A stretch of 64,000 nucleotides of DNA from Aphrocallistes beatrix (lineage: Eukaryota; Porifera; Hexactinellida; Sceptrulophora; Aphrocallistidae). The stretch is taken from contig OY725498.1 of assembly GCA_963281255.1 (NCBI GenBank), forward strand, positions 4,030,001 through 4,094,000, read 5' to 3'. Both the position numbers and the translations under genes were made by a program. Positions 43,083-52,619 of this stretch are shown here, one piece after another; position 1 is the first letter of the stretch; the number at the start of each line of letters is the position of its first letter. The notes below the pieces were generated by a model that ran no database searches, was not told the DNA's origin, and saw only the letters and a list, made by a program, of their open reading frames with translations.

Positions 43083-43251
43083 GGTACAACTATAGTAATG
43101 CACACCTTAAGGATTTCTTTAAGTTGGCGTAAAATGGTTGTTGTATTATTATAGAACTCGCTGAATGATGAAGATAGAACCATTGATCACCAAAATCGGG
43201 CAAAAATTGACAAAGTTACATTGATTTTTCCGTTTTAAGCCAAACTCGATG
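43083..43251. repeat. Left arm of a 170-bp inverted repeat
   Basis: Starts GGTACAACTATAGTAATGCA and runs to the assembly gap. Its reverse complement is 43873-44042, identical except for one base in a T run (5 versus 6). Confidence 0.9.
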
Positions 43252-43451
43252 NNNNNNNNNNNNNNNNNNNNNNNNNNNNNNNNNNNNNNNNNNNNNNNNN
43301 NNNNNNNNNNNNNNNNNNNNNNNNNNNNNNNNNNNNNNNNNNNNNNNNNNNNNNNNNNNNNNNNNNNNNNNNNNNNNNNNNNNNNNNNNNNNNNNNNNNN
43401 NNNNNNNNNNNNNNNNNNNNNNNNNNNNNNNNNNNNNNNNNNNNNNNNNNN
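43252..43451. other. Assembly gap (200 N)
   Basis: Exactly 200 N, which suggests a placeholder rather than a measured distance. Open frames reported across it are artefacts. Confidence 0.98.
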
Positions 43452-43872
43452 TAAAAGAAGTTATAGCTGTGGGACATTTTGGAGATCTTTATTTATTTTA
43501 TTTTTTAATTTAATTTAATTTAATTTTTATTTTGGTGAAGGGGCACTGAGAGGCTGATAGCAGCCCAGGTTGCTGGGGTGTTTATATTAAGTAGCCGAGT
43601 TTGCTGGTTAGCAAGCCGTAATTAATTAATAACTACTCACTACAAGTATGTATCTACCTTGAAGAAAACAGCGATGCTATTATAATTATTCAGAATGATT
43701 GACATGCAATGTTGTATAATTGATTCAATATAAAAACCAAAGATACGTATCAGGTTGCATCATCACTACAAAGAGAAGCAAAACATGTGAGTATAGTATG
43801 CAGATAACATCGAACCTACATAACATAGTAATTGGTGCTTAATTGGCTTCATTCTCATTTTCAACATTTTCC
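43452..43872. other. Sequence between gap and right arm, no gene
   Basis: It begins with a taattt-type low-complexity run (43500-43530). A segment reading agcccaggttgctggggtg follows. No coding sequence recognised. Confidence 0.4.
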
Positions 43873-44042
43873 CATCGAGTTTGGCTTAAAACGGAAAAAA
43901 TCAATGTAACTTTGTCAATTTTTGCCCGATTTTGGTGATCAATGGTTCTATCTTCATCATTCAGCGAGTTCTATAATAATACAACAACCATTTTACGCCA
44001 ACTTAAAGAAATCCTTAAGGTGTGCATTACTATAGTTGTACC
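43873..44042. repeat. Right arm of the 170-bp inverted repeat
   Basis: Reverse complement of 43083-43251. Immediately outside, the sequence is the NHL 3' unit (tattattctagaccggagg). Outside the left arm it is NHL 5' flank, so the flanks differ. Confidence 0.9.
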
Positions 44043-44331
44043 GGATAATTATTATTCTAGACCGGAGGAAAAAAAATTGAAGAAAAGAGGAGTGAGCAAA
44101 TGATGAATGCAAAAACGGAACACAGATTTAAACTGTGAAATATATCGTCACATCACACTCTTTACATTGACGCCAACCGTCGTTAAGATCTAATTTTCCA
44201 CCTGAATTTTTGTCCACTGAGACAAAAACCGAATTATCAAATTGGAAAAAGGCCGAAAAGATTTACGAAATTAAACTAGAAACGGACATTCTTATTTTCA
44301 TCGATTTGTTTAAACTGACTAATGGTAAGAG

Positions 44332-44525
44332 CCAGGGATTATACATCCCTCCAGAGATACGCTCCTAACCTAAAATCCCTAAATTTCCATACGCCTAAAT
44401 CGATAAATAACATTATGATATAGGATAAATGGGATAATATTCTGGATTTTCACGCTCTTAAACGCTTTGAGGCAAAAAAAATTATATTCCTAAAGGTGCG
44501 TCTCGCGCTCCTAGATAATCCCTTG
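44332..44525. mobile_element. hAT-type MITE with 8-bp target duplication
   Basis: 194 bp between GGTAAGAG (44324-44331) and GGTAAGAG (44526-44533). The ends CCAGGGATTAT and ATAATCCCTTG are inverted. Paralogous units (32650, 38590, 57890) show the uninterrupted site, ggcaagaggtatctgtctgg or a close variant. Confidence 0.88.
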
Positions 44526-44653
44526 GGTAAGAGGTATCTGTCTGGATCAGAAAGACCTTATTTGGCCGGAAAGGGGGGTAGTGGTGTTGAATAAAACGCA
44601 GATTTACAGTATTCAAATTCTACAAGCCTCAAAAAATTTTAAAATACCAAATA

Positions 44654-45433
44654 TCTTATATATTAAAATGCTAGGATTTTTTTTTTGTGTGTTTGTCCGA
44701 ATTGATTGAAGAATTGGGAAGTCGTAGAGGTGTGAAAATTTGCATGTAGGTGTCAAATGATATGCCTACGATTAAGTTCTAAGATCTAAGCGAAATTTTC
44801 GCATCTCTGCAAAAAAAATGGAAAACAATTTTTCGCACCTTTTCTATACAAAATAAATGACTACACTATTACAATAGAAATCATTGTACAAGTACGACAC
44901 TACAATAAATAGATCGTCATTGTTATTAATACTTCAAAGCCACAACTTATGTTTGATATCTTAAATGTATTATAGTGTATGGCTATAAAAAAGATTATCT
45001 GCATATTTTCACACCTTTATATACATATTTTAACACCATTTGATGAATTTTGAAAATAATGCTAGAGACTAGCTTCCAACGGGTGACATGGGGTTTTCAG
45101 GGGTGTAGATTTCGAATATCATATTTTCAGATCGAAATGATAAATTATTTGTTTACCTTTGTTTACAATAGATACATAAAGTAAACAAATTACAAAAATA
45201 GGCTAGAGACTAGCTTCCAACGGTTGACATAGGTTTTTTAGTGCTGTAGATTTCGAATATTGTATCTTCGGATCGATATGATAAATAAATCGTATACTTT
45301 TGTTTACAATATTCATATAAGGTAAAAAATTCCCAAAATAGGTAAGATTGAGCAACTTCAGGCGCCCGCAGGGAGACTCTACGGACACGCAGTGTCCGCA
45401 AGCCGCGCAGCGCAAGCAAGCGAAGCGCGCTTG
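44654..45433 (+). mobile_element. Helitron-like family B, full-length
   Basis: 780 bp from A|TCTTATATATTAAAATGC to GAAGCGCGCTTG|T. Compared with the empty paralogous site (acaaatatgctagtaagtaa, 32780-32800), the element sits after AAATA with no target duplication. It has the same GC-rich 3' hairpin as the other copies. No ORF. Confidence 0.82.
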
Positions 45434-45783
45434 TAGTAAGTAAATGCTCACGTAAGTGCTCACGCACAGTATATATTCAATTAATAATCTTGTCAGTCGA
45501 GGAATTAACCATGATCTTTCCAGTCAATTTGACAATTCAGCTTTATCCAGTACTCTATTGTACCACACACTAGCACAAAACAAAATAAAAAATTATACAG
45601 TCCCTCAGTACCATTGTATTTTACATCACAGTGGAGACTACGTTCGATATTCACATTTCAAGTTTATCAAATTCATTGGTAGCAGTTCAGTAAACTAATT
45701 TAGCAGCAAATAAAGGATCTTTATAAATCACAAATAAATCAAGATAAGACACTACTTAGAGCGGAAGCATTAGAAAAAAATAA

Positions 45784-47031
45784 TCAGAATATCAGAAGAC
45801 GATGGGTGTAACCTACGAGGATGATTCTTCCTCTTGCATCTAGTGTGACACCAAACGGACTCTGTATGCTATCAGTGATTTTATGAACTAAATCTCCTTC
45901 TTGATTGAATATAACAATAGCATTTTGGCACCGATCTGATATAATAAAGGTACCAGCACCATCTATACAGAATGAATAGGAACACTTTAAATGTTTGGAA
46001 ATAGAATTGAGACCAATATTCTGTACCTGAGTGAGGTTATAGTTGAAAGAATAGAAGAAAGGGTTAGTGTAGCTAAGTACATAAATGTACTCGTTGGTTA
46101 GTTTTATGTCTGAAGGACACTTCAGTATTCCTTTTCCAAACTGAGACTTGAAAATGAAATCTTTGCAGAATATTTGAACTCGATTATTACCATAGTCACA
46201 CACAAATATATCTCCATTCGATTCATTGATAGTAATGCCACGTGAGGAACTCAATTGTCCATCCCCATTCCCTGGAGTTCCTATCTGTTTCAGAAATGTT
46301 CCATTTAAATCATAAACTAACAAACAACCAGCTCCAAGCTGAGATACAAACACTTTATTTTGGTATAAAGCAATGCAAAGAGGATTATTCATCTTACCAG
46401 CTCCATCTCTATCTCCAAACTTGTACAAATACTTTCCATCTTTGTCAAATACTTGCACTTTGTGGTTACTCTGATCTGATACGAAAATATTACCAGTCTG
46501 GTAGTGCACTGCTACTCCATAAGGATGAGAGAATTGTCCTTCCTTACTACCTGATGTCCCTCCTATACTGAGTACAGGAGTCACTTTTCCCTCATAATCT
46601 ACTACAGGTAGGCTAGATACTAAAGAAGTAGAGTTAGTAACAGTAAGTCTACCAATAGTACCAGCTAACTCCAATATTGTCTTGTCAAAGTCAAGACTGA
46701 TGTGTTTAGATTGGAACTGAGATTCAACTTCTTTCCGTTTCTCTGATAATTGTTCGATAAATGAGCTTTGAAAATCTTGTAAAATTTCAGATTTCATCTT
46801 GTCTTTAGTACATTGCAACATTTGTTCAAGTTCTGTTAGAGGTTGCTTGTGTTTATTTCTTTCTCTTTTGTGAGAATTTAATATTTCTTCCAATTCGCTC
46901 AATAGCTTTCTTTTTCTTTCTTTCAAACAATCAATCAATTGACAGAAATGAGTTTCTATTTCCTTTTGAACTTTGGAGATTTGAAGTTCGAAGTCATTTT
47001 CTTCTGACGAGACAACATCTGCTGTCGCCAT
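45784..47031 (-). CDS. Coiled-coil/NHL propeller protein, copy 11 (intact, type II)
   Basis: 415 aa, single exon, start MATADVVSSEEND. Variable sites: SHPYG in blade 1 with loop SDQSNHK, NNPLC and L232 in blade 2, SSSRG in blade 3 (the blade proline is replaced by S), KCPSD and SYTNPF in blade 4, KCSYSF and DRCQNA in blade 5, VGYTHRLLIF at the end. The coiled coil is nearly identical to copies 8 and 9, whereas blade 5 matches copy 4, so this copy looks like a mosaic. Its 5' flank is the long duplicated block shared with copy 9. Confidence 0.92.
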   Translation of the reverse strand: MATADVVSSEENDFELQISKVQKEIETHFCQLIDCLKERKRKLLSELEEILNSHKRERNKHKQPLTELEQMLQCTKDKMKSEILQDFQSSFIEQLSEKRKEVESQFQSKHISLDFDKTILELAGTIGRLTVTNSTSLVSSLPVVDYEGKVTPVLSIGGTSGSKEGQFSHPYGVAVHYQTGNIFVSDQSNHKVQVFDKDGKYLYKFGDRDGAGKMNNPLCIALYQNKVFVSQLGAGCLLVYDLNGTFLKQIGTPGNGDGQLSSSRGITINESNGDIFVCDYGNNRVQIFCKDFIFKSQFGKGILKCPSDIKLTNEYIYVLSYTNPFFYSFNYNLTQVQNIGLNSISKHLKCSYSFCIDGAGTFIISDRCQNAIVIFNQEGDLVHKITDSIQSPFGVTLDARGRIILVGYTHRLLIF

Positions 47032-48658
47032 TTGAGACTAAAATATATCTAAATAGAAATTGTAAAACAATTTTGAGCTTACTTTGTTTGCACAACTAAG
47101 ATCTACAATTATTGTGATCATTCTTAAAGCTATAAAGTTTATTGAACCAGCTCATCGAGGGACAGGTATATGTATCAGTCGGCCTGAAAGTTAATTCTAT
47201 TCGACTGGTGACATGTGCCCGTATGCTCACCAGATATACGTGACTGATTATTTTTATTTGTATACAACGTGAAAATACCCATAGCCACTGAAATTTGGCT
47301 TGTAACTTAAATTTTGTGCAAATGGTCGAATATACAGGGTGGTCCACGGGAAGCTCTCTCTGTTTTTGCCAGCTAAGGTCAGCTGAATTTCTTCTGTACT
47401 ACTATGATATTTGCATGAAAAGGCTAACATAACAGGTAAAAGTGAGATAATTCCTGGTATTATGAAAACAAGAAAAGTACGCGTATGATTTCAACACAAC
47501 GTACTTACAACCACAGACACCTCAAATATCTGACAATATAATATGCAAAATAAGCAGTAATCACCAAAAATGGGGGATGGCTAGAACACATAATGAATGG
47601 TTAGAAGCTTAACTGGTGATGAAAAACAAAATTGCTAACCATTATCTATTTATATCCTTTTAGGAAATTACTTTCGCTTTATTCGTCTTTAAAAAATGAG
47701 AATATAACGAAATCAGGGAGTTTCCCGCGGACGGGTACCTGGAGAACTCGGCCTAGGTTCTTGGATAATTTTCTTATTTAATTTACAAATAGAATTTGGA
47801 ATAAATATTGAAAATGAAAAGTTAATTTATAGCTGGAGCTGCAGATGGGCTATGCTTTTTAACAGCTGACTTGCTATTAAGTTGGGTTTTCTATATTCCC
47901 GCCACAATTGAAACAATTTGCCCTGGAATGCAAGGGTTTGCTTTTTTCGGTATTTGCGTAATTAGTCTTCGTAAACGAGTTGCTGCTGGATGTATAGTTC
48001 GGAATGTAGCATGGAAACTAGAATAAAACGATATATTACTATGATGAGCTCTTGTGTTTAACCTATTGTGTCATCCCTCGACATCATTATTAGTTCGAAT
48101 TGCTCTTTTGTAGGCACACTAATCAGCAGGGGCCACAGTTCTGCACATTTGGTGTTAGCTATTTAGTTAGGTGTTAATTTAATACATAATTACAAAAACC
48201 TGAATATCAATGCATTAACATAATAATACAATCCAGTTGAATTAGCTCGAGATTGTTTGGGGCTGAGTTCGCCCGTATTTGCCACCATTATATATTATGA
48301 GAACAAGTGGATCAAGGTGGCACAATCGATATTAATTCCCTCTGGGCATAATAGATGAATAGAAAATTCTAAACTGAGTAACTCCAGTGTGTTGATTTCG
48401 AATTTGATATCATATTTTCAGTAGCTGTCGTGAGTTTAATGAATTGACCTCAATGGAGAGACCCATTTTAGTATTATTTATGATGCAAAGCAATATGGTG
48501 TTCCAATACTTTTGGACAGGTATGTACTTTGGATATAAACACGTTTTTCGGTCCGATTATCACTTCGTATCAGCATGATGAGGCAAACTGTGGACGCCTA
48601 GTGAAACCGAAGTAATTATCGACGCCCTACGGGGGTGCCTAATATATTTTTTAAGTTA
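47032..48658. other. Duplicated 5' flank of copy 11
   Basis: Near-identical to 34477-36100. It includes the mariner-like half end near 47334 and the empty site of the 2.0-kb element (ggctaacataacagg, 47422). No gene. Confidence 0.6.
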
Positions 48659-49211
48659 CAAGCGCGCTTCGCTTGCTTGCGCTGCGCGGCTGGCGGACAC
48701 AAAGTGTCCGCCAGAGGCTCCCTTCGGTCGCCTGAGGTCACATTGGTTAATTATAAGGGAGAGAGCATCTCTAAATATGTCTGTCCTACTGTGCTAATCG
48801 ATATCACTCGAAAAATCACCAAATTTGTCAATTTTAAAACTTTTGATGCGTAATGATGACGTCATAACAAAGTGATGAGTCATCATCTTTTGATGAAAGT
48901 CGCATCATATGTGAGGTATGTTAGTATAAATATTTTATTAAAATTTCAGCCTTCTATCTCCTATAATAGCTGAGTTATGCCCGAATAACTGTGTTGCTTA
49001 ACTTTTAAAAATGTGACAATGACGTCATAATTCCATGATGAGTCGACATTTTGGTCTGAGCTCAGAACTTACTGGAGCCATATCCAAAAGACTCCCACAT
49101 GCCAAAAATTAGCTTTCTGTGCCCGCCAGTTTCTTCAATCAATTCGTTACATATATATATATATATATATATATATACAAACAAACAATAATCGAGTTTT
49201 AATAGTAAGGA
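48659..49211 (-). mobile_element. Helitron-like family A, full-length
   Basis: 553 bp. On the minus strand it starts A|TCCTTACTATTAAAACTCGA (49211) and ends GCGCGCTTG|T (48659). The paralogous unflanked site at about 30226-30236 (aagttatgtgaac) is reconstituted exactly by removing it, with insertion between A and T and no duplication. TGACGTCA sites lie at 48857-48864 and 49020-49027, and a TA microsatellite at 49151-49178. No ORF. Confidence 0.85.
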
Positions 49212-49459
49212 TGTGAACTAGACAATGTAGATAATGATGTAATTAATTTTGATGTGCAAGCATTTGGATTGAAATGAAAGGTTGGAGAATACTAGACTGT
49301 ATCTGTGTGTGTGTGTGTGAAAAATTGAAATATTCCATTAGCATTTTGCATATTAGGCCCATTTTAGTCGTTTTACTGGATTTTGGTACCTAATTCTGAC
49401 AAGTAATTAAACTATGACTCAGCATTTTTGGTTCAACATGTTTGGTTCAATATGTCATA

Positions 49460-50089
49460 AAGGTAGCTACCTAGAAGTACAAGATTGCTGCTTGAACCAA
49501 TCCAGCAAATGTGTACAGTTCTGGAGTAAAGCTCGCACCGCCGGCATCCTCAAGACCCATCGCGTTGGACACAACTTCTTCAAATTCTCAGTCTCCGCAG
49601 AATCCTCCAGTCCGTTCTCGAATTCCGAAAACGATGCAAGGCGTCTCGGGCTGCTCTTAACATAGACAGTCACAGACTGCACAATGTCAAGAATCTTTTC
49701 ATTGCCGCACCCTGTCTCACTGCCTCTTTCAGGACGAGGTTAAGGCAGTGGGCCTTACACTACGAGAACCGTGCAAAAGGATACTTGTTTCCCAGGCGGG
49801 TTCGTACTCCCTTCTTTCCGGTCATGGAAGCTGCGCCATCAAATGCCATCCGGCGGATTCCCTGAAAGTCAAGGCCTATTGCAGTTAGAGAATCCTCAGC
49901 CAGCTTCGCCAGTGTGTTAGCTGTCTCAAATCCGAGGAATTGTTCAGAGATTTCAAATGTATCTGGATGGACGATACGCACAGCGAAAATCACCTTCTCC
50001 TTCACTGTGATATTCTGAGATTCATCCATTGACAGAGACCAATACCAGCAGTTCATTCTGAGTGTCCTATATCTGTTCTTATTGTCCAT
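49460..50089 (-). pseudogene. Decayed hAT transposase, copy 4
   Basis: The DUF4371 core runs from 50089: SLSMDESQNITVKEKVIF keeps D at the first catalytic position, unlike copies 1 and 2, and AFDGAASM keeps the second. A frameshift follows, then a piece ending at 49467 with CPTRWVLRMPAVRALLQN. The N-terminal zinc-finger half is missing. The CAGGGTTTCATCCAG MITE found beside copies 1 and 2 is absent here, so that MITE arrived after this unit split off. Confidence 0.78.
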
Positions 50090-50542
50090 AGTTTCGTATG
50101 ATTTCCTTGTTAGTATTAACGAGGTTCTACTTAAGAATATAAATACTGCGAATCCAAATGTTTTAGCTGAGATCTATGAAGAATCATGGATATGAAAGTG
50201 TCATTTAAGATGAAGATGGGGACCGTAATGCGTCCACTGGGGCATCTACAGTCTAATTACTGCAAATTACTATAACAAAGTACTGAACAAAAACTACTTA
50301 ACTGGAGTCGTACCACATAGGTCCGTACTTGGGCCCTTACTTTATATCATATTAATATCTGAGCTCATCCATTCTGCTCAGTATTTACATTTATGGACGA
50401 TATTACGTTATCTTGTGAATATCGGAGAGAAGAAAAAATATACGTAGCATTGTCATGGTTAATCTAACCAAACAAATAGACAAACAATGAAATTAGATAA
50501 GAAACAAAAATATATCTAATATAGTTAAATATCACGAAATTA
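50090..50542. other. 3' flank of copy 12, no gene
   Basis: 50100-50300 matches 20190-20400 (taacgaggttctact, gaagaatcatg, caaagtactgaacaaaaact). The last 90 bases are the AT-rich 3' flank also seen before copies 2, 4 and 16. Confidence 0.5.
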
Positions 50543-51790
50543 TTAGAATACCATAAGACGATGGATGCGACTTACGAGGATAATTCTCCCTCTTGCATCT
50601 AGTGTGACACCAGCTGGACTCTGTATGCTATCAGTGATTTTATGAACTAAATCTCCTTCTTGATTGAATAGAAAAATAGCATGTTGATTATAATCTGATA
50701 CAATAAAGTTACCAGCACCATCTATACAGAATGAATAGGGTTGTTGCAAATGTTTGGAAATAGAATTGACAGCAGCATTCTGTATCTGAGTGAGATCATA
50801 GTTGAAAGAATAGAGAAAAGGGTTAGTCCAGGTCATTACATAAATGTACTCGTTGGTTAGTTTTATGTCACAAAGAGATTTCAGTATTCCTATTCCAAAC
50901 TGAGCCTTGAATAGAAAATCTTCGGAGAATATTTGAACTCGATCATTACTATTGTCACACACAAATATATCTCCATTCGATCCATTGATAGTAATGCCGT
51001 ATGGGGAGTTCAATTGTCCTTCTCCATACCCTGGAGTTCCTATCTGTTTCAAAAATGTCTTATTTAAATCATAAACTAACAAACAACCAGCTCCATGCTG
51101 GGATACAAACACTTTATTTTGGTAGAAAGCAATGCAAAGAGGAGAATTCATCTTACCAGCTCCATCTCTATCTCCAAACTTGTACAAATACTTTCCATCT
51201 TTGTCGAATACTTGCACTCTGTTGTTACACTGATCTGCTACGAAAATATTACCAGTTTGGTAGTGCACTGCTACTCCCCAAGGAGAAGAGAATTGTCCTT
51301 CCTTACCACCTGATGTCCCTCCTATACTGAGTACAGGAGTCACTTTTCCCTCATAATCTAGTACAGGTAGGCTAGATACTACAGAAGTAGAGTTAGTAAC
51401 AGTAAGTCTACCAATAGTACCAGCTAACTCCAATATTGTCTTGTCAAAGTCAAGACTGATGTGTTTAGATTCGGACTGAGATTCAAATTCTTTTCTTTTC
51501 TTTGATAATTGTTCGATAAAAGAGCTTTGAATTTCTTTCAGATTTTCAGATTTTAGTTCATTTTTGGTACATTGTAACATTCGTTCAAGTTCTGTTAGAG
51601 ATTGTTTGTGTTTATCTCTTTCTCTTTTGTAAGAATTTATTATTTCTTCCAATTCTTTTAACAGTTTTCTTTTTCTCTCTTTCAAACAATCACTCAATTG
51701 ACAGAAATGAGTTTCTATTTCCTTTTGAACTTTAGAGATTTGAACTTCGAAGGCATTTTCTTCAGATGAGAAAACATCTGCTGTTGCCAT
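50543..51790 (-). CDS. Coiled-coil/NHL propeller protein, copy 12 (intact, type II)
   Basis: 415 aa, single exon, start MATADVFSSEENA. Used here as the numbering reference. Linker to 165, blade 1 SSPWG (168-172) with loop DQCNNR (186-191), blade 2 SPLC (216-219) and H232, blade 3 NSPYG (261-265) with DNSND (279-283), blade 4 KSLCD (304-308) and TWTNP (320-324), blade 5 QQPYS and DYNQHA (366-371), blade 6 QSPAG (390-394) and VSRIHRLMVF (406-415). Blade 4 is the most divergent in the family. Complete; no defect seen. Confidence 0.92.
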   Translation of the reverse strand: MATADVFSSEENAFEVQISKVQKEIETHFCQLSDCLKERKRKLLKELEEIINSYKRERDKHKQSLTELERMLQCTKNELKSENLKEIQSSFIEQLSKKRKEFESQSESKHISLDFDKTILELAGTIGRLTVTNSTSVVSSLPVLDYEGKVTPVLSIGGTSGGKEGQFSSPWGVAVHYQTGNIFVADQCNNRVQVFDKDGKYLYKFGDRDGAGKMNSPLCIAFYQNKVFVSQHGAGCLLVYDLNKTFLKQIGTPGYGEGQLNSPYGITINGSNGDIFVCDNSNDRVQIFSEDFLFKAQFGIGILKSLCDIKLTNEYIYVMTWTNPFLYSFNYDLTQIQNAAVNSISKHLQQPYSFCIDGAGNFIVSDYNQHAIFLFNQEGDLVHKITDSIQSPAGVTLDARGRIILVSRIHRLMVF

Positions 51791-52056
51791 TTGAGACTAA
51801 AATAAATCTAAATAGAAATTGTAGAATAATTTGGAGCTTAAACTACTTTAATCTACAATTATTGTGATCAATTTATTATACTACTGGAGTAATTAAAAAA
51901 AATTAGTAGTGAGGATACTTTAAAAAATTATGGGTATGTTAATGCCCTACCAACATTTTAACGTAAATATTACCTTACAGGCACTCCCAAACTTTGATTT
52001 AGAGCACTTCTCCATCATTTAATTACTCATACTCTCTAAGTCAAACGCCTCACAAC
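51791..52056. other. 5' flank of copy 12
   Basis: Type II leader followed by unassigned AT-rich DNA ending in CTCACAAC, the target of the next MITE. No gene. Confidence 0.4.
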
Positions 52057-52335
52057 CAGCGGTGTTTTGCCAAAAATAGAAGGGGGGGGCGCTTCCTTCC
52101 CGTAAAAAAGTAAATGTTTTTTCGTGAAACTTTAATCCCCTGATGGTATAGAAATGGTGATAATAAGAAAGAGAAAAAGAATATGGTTAGTTTAAAATGG
52201 CAACAATTGATTTGAATTTGTTATGCTACGTAATACATTCTAAGGCTAAAATTAAAATGGTAGTCAGCATGAGGTAAGGAGCGCCCTCCTAAGCGAAAAA
52301 CTTGGGGGGCAGCGCCCCCCCCCAAAACACCACTG
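52057..52335. mobile_element. hAT-type MITE with perfect 8-bp target duplication
   Basis: 279 bp between CTCACAAC (52049-52056) and CTCACAAC (52336-52343). The ends CAGCGGTGTTTTG and CAAAACACCACTG are inverted. G-rich and C-rich runs (gggggggg, cccccccccc) lie just inside the ends. Confidence 0.88.
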
Positions 52336-52357
52336 CTCACAACACAATGGCACTAAC

Positions 52358-52548
52358 CATGGTTGCTGTGAGAATGAGAATCTGTGTATATCCCATATGG
52401 GATGGGAATAGGAATGAGTTTAAGCCTATGGGTATTCCCACATGTGGGTTTCTGTTGTTTTTCGTGGGTTTATATGGGTATTTACACAGAAATCTGGTGG
52501 GAATGGGATAGGAATGGGTACTGAAATTTTATTCCCACGGCAACCTTG
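52358..52548. mobile_element. hAT-type MITE, diverged relative of 29052-29239
   Basis: Ends catggttgctgtgagaatg and attcccacggcaaccttg. The flanks GCACTAAC / GCACGAAT match at 6 of 8. The interior has the same catatgggat / tatgggtattccc composition as the other copy. Confidence 0.65.
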
Positions 52549-52619
52549 GCACGAATTGTCATCAATTTCAATTTGTGTGTTCTTCTCGATCAATAGAAGT
52601 GGCTTGGACCTTCAAATGA

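Larger units (their letters stand above)
44043..45783. other. Conserved 3' unit of NHL copy 11, with two insertions
   Basis: The unit matches 38270-39128 but is interrupted by a hAT-type MITE (44332-44525) and a Helitron-like element (44654-45433). No coding sequence. Confidence 0.6.

Noticed and set aside
43235-43518. Open frames across the N run
   Set aside because: They consist of unknown residues spanning an assembly gap.
46242-46571. Plus-strand frames of about 109 codons opposite many NHL copies (for example 18995-19324, 26752-27081, 46242-46571, 51001-51330, 56114-56443)
   Set aside because: They recur at the same place in each copy because they are the antisense of the conserved blades; they have no independent start context or domain and break in several copies.
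49151-49178. TA microsatellites (also 12807-12820, 14637-14650, 15763-15782) as possible origins or promoters
   Set aside because: They are internal parts or targets of the Helitron-like and TA-targeting elements; no regulatory meaning can be claimed.
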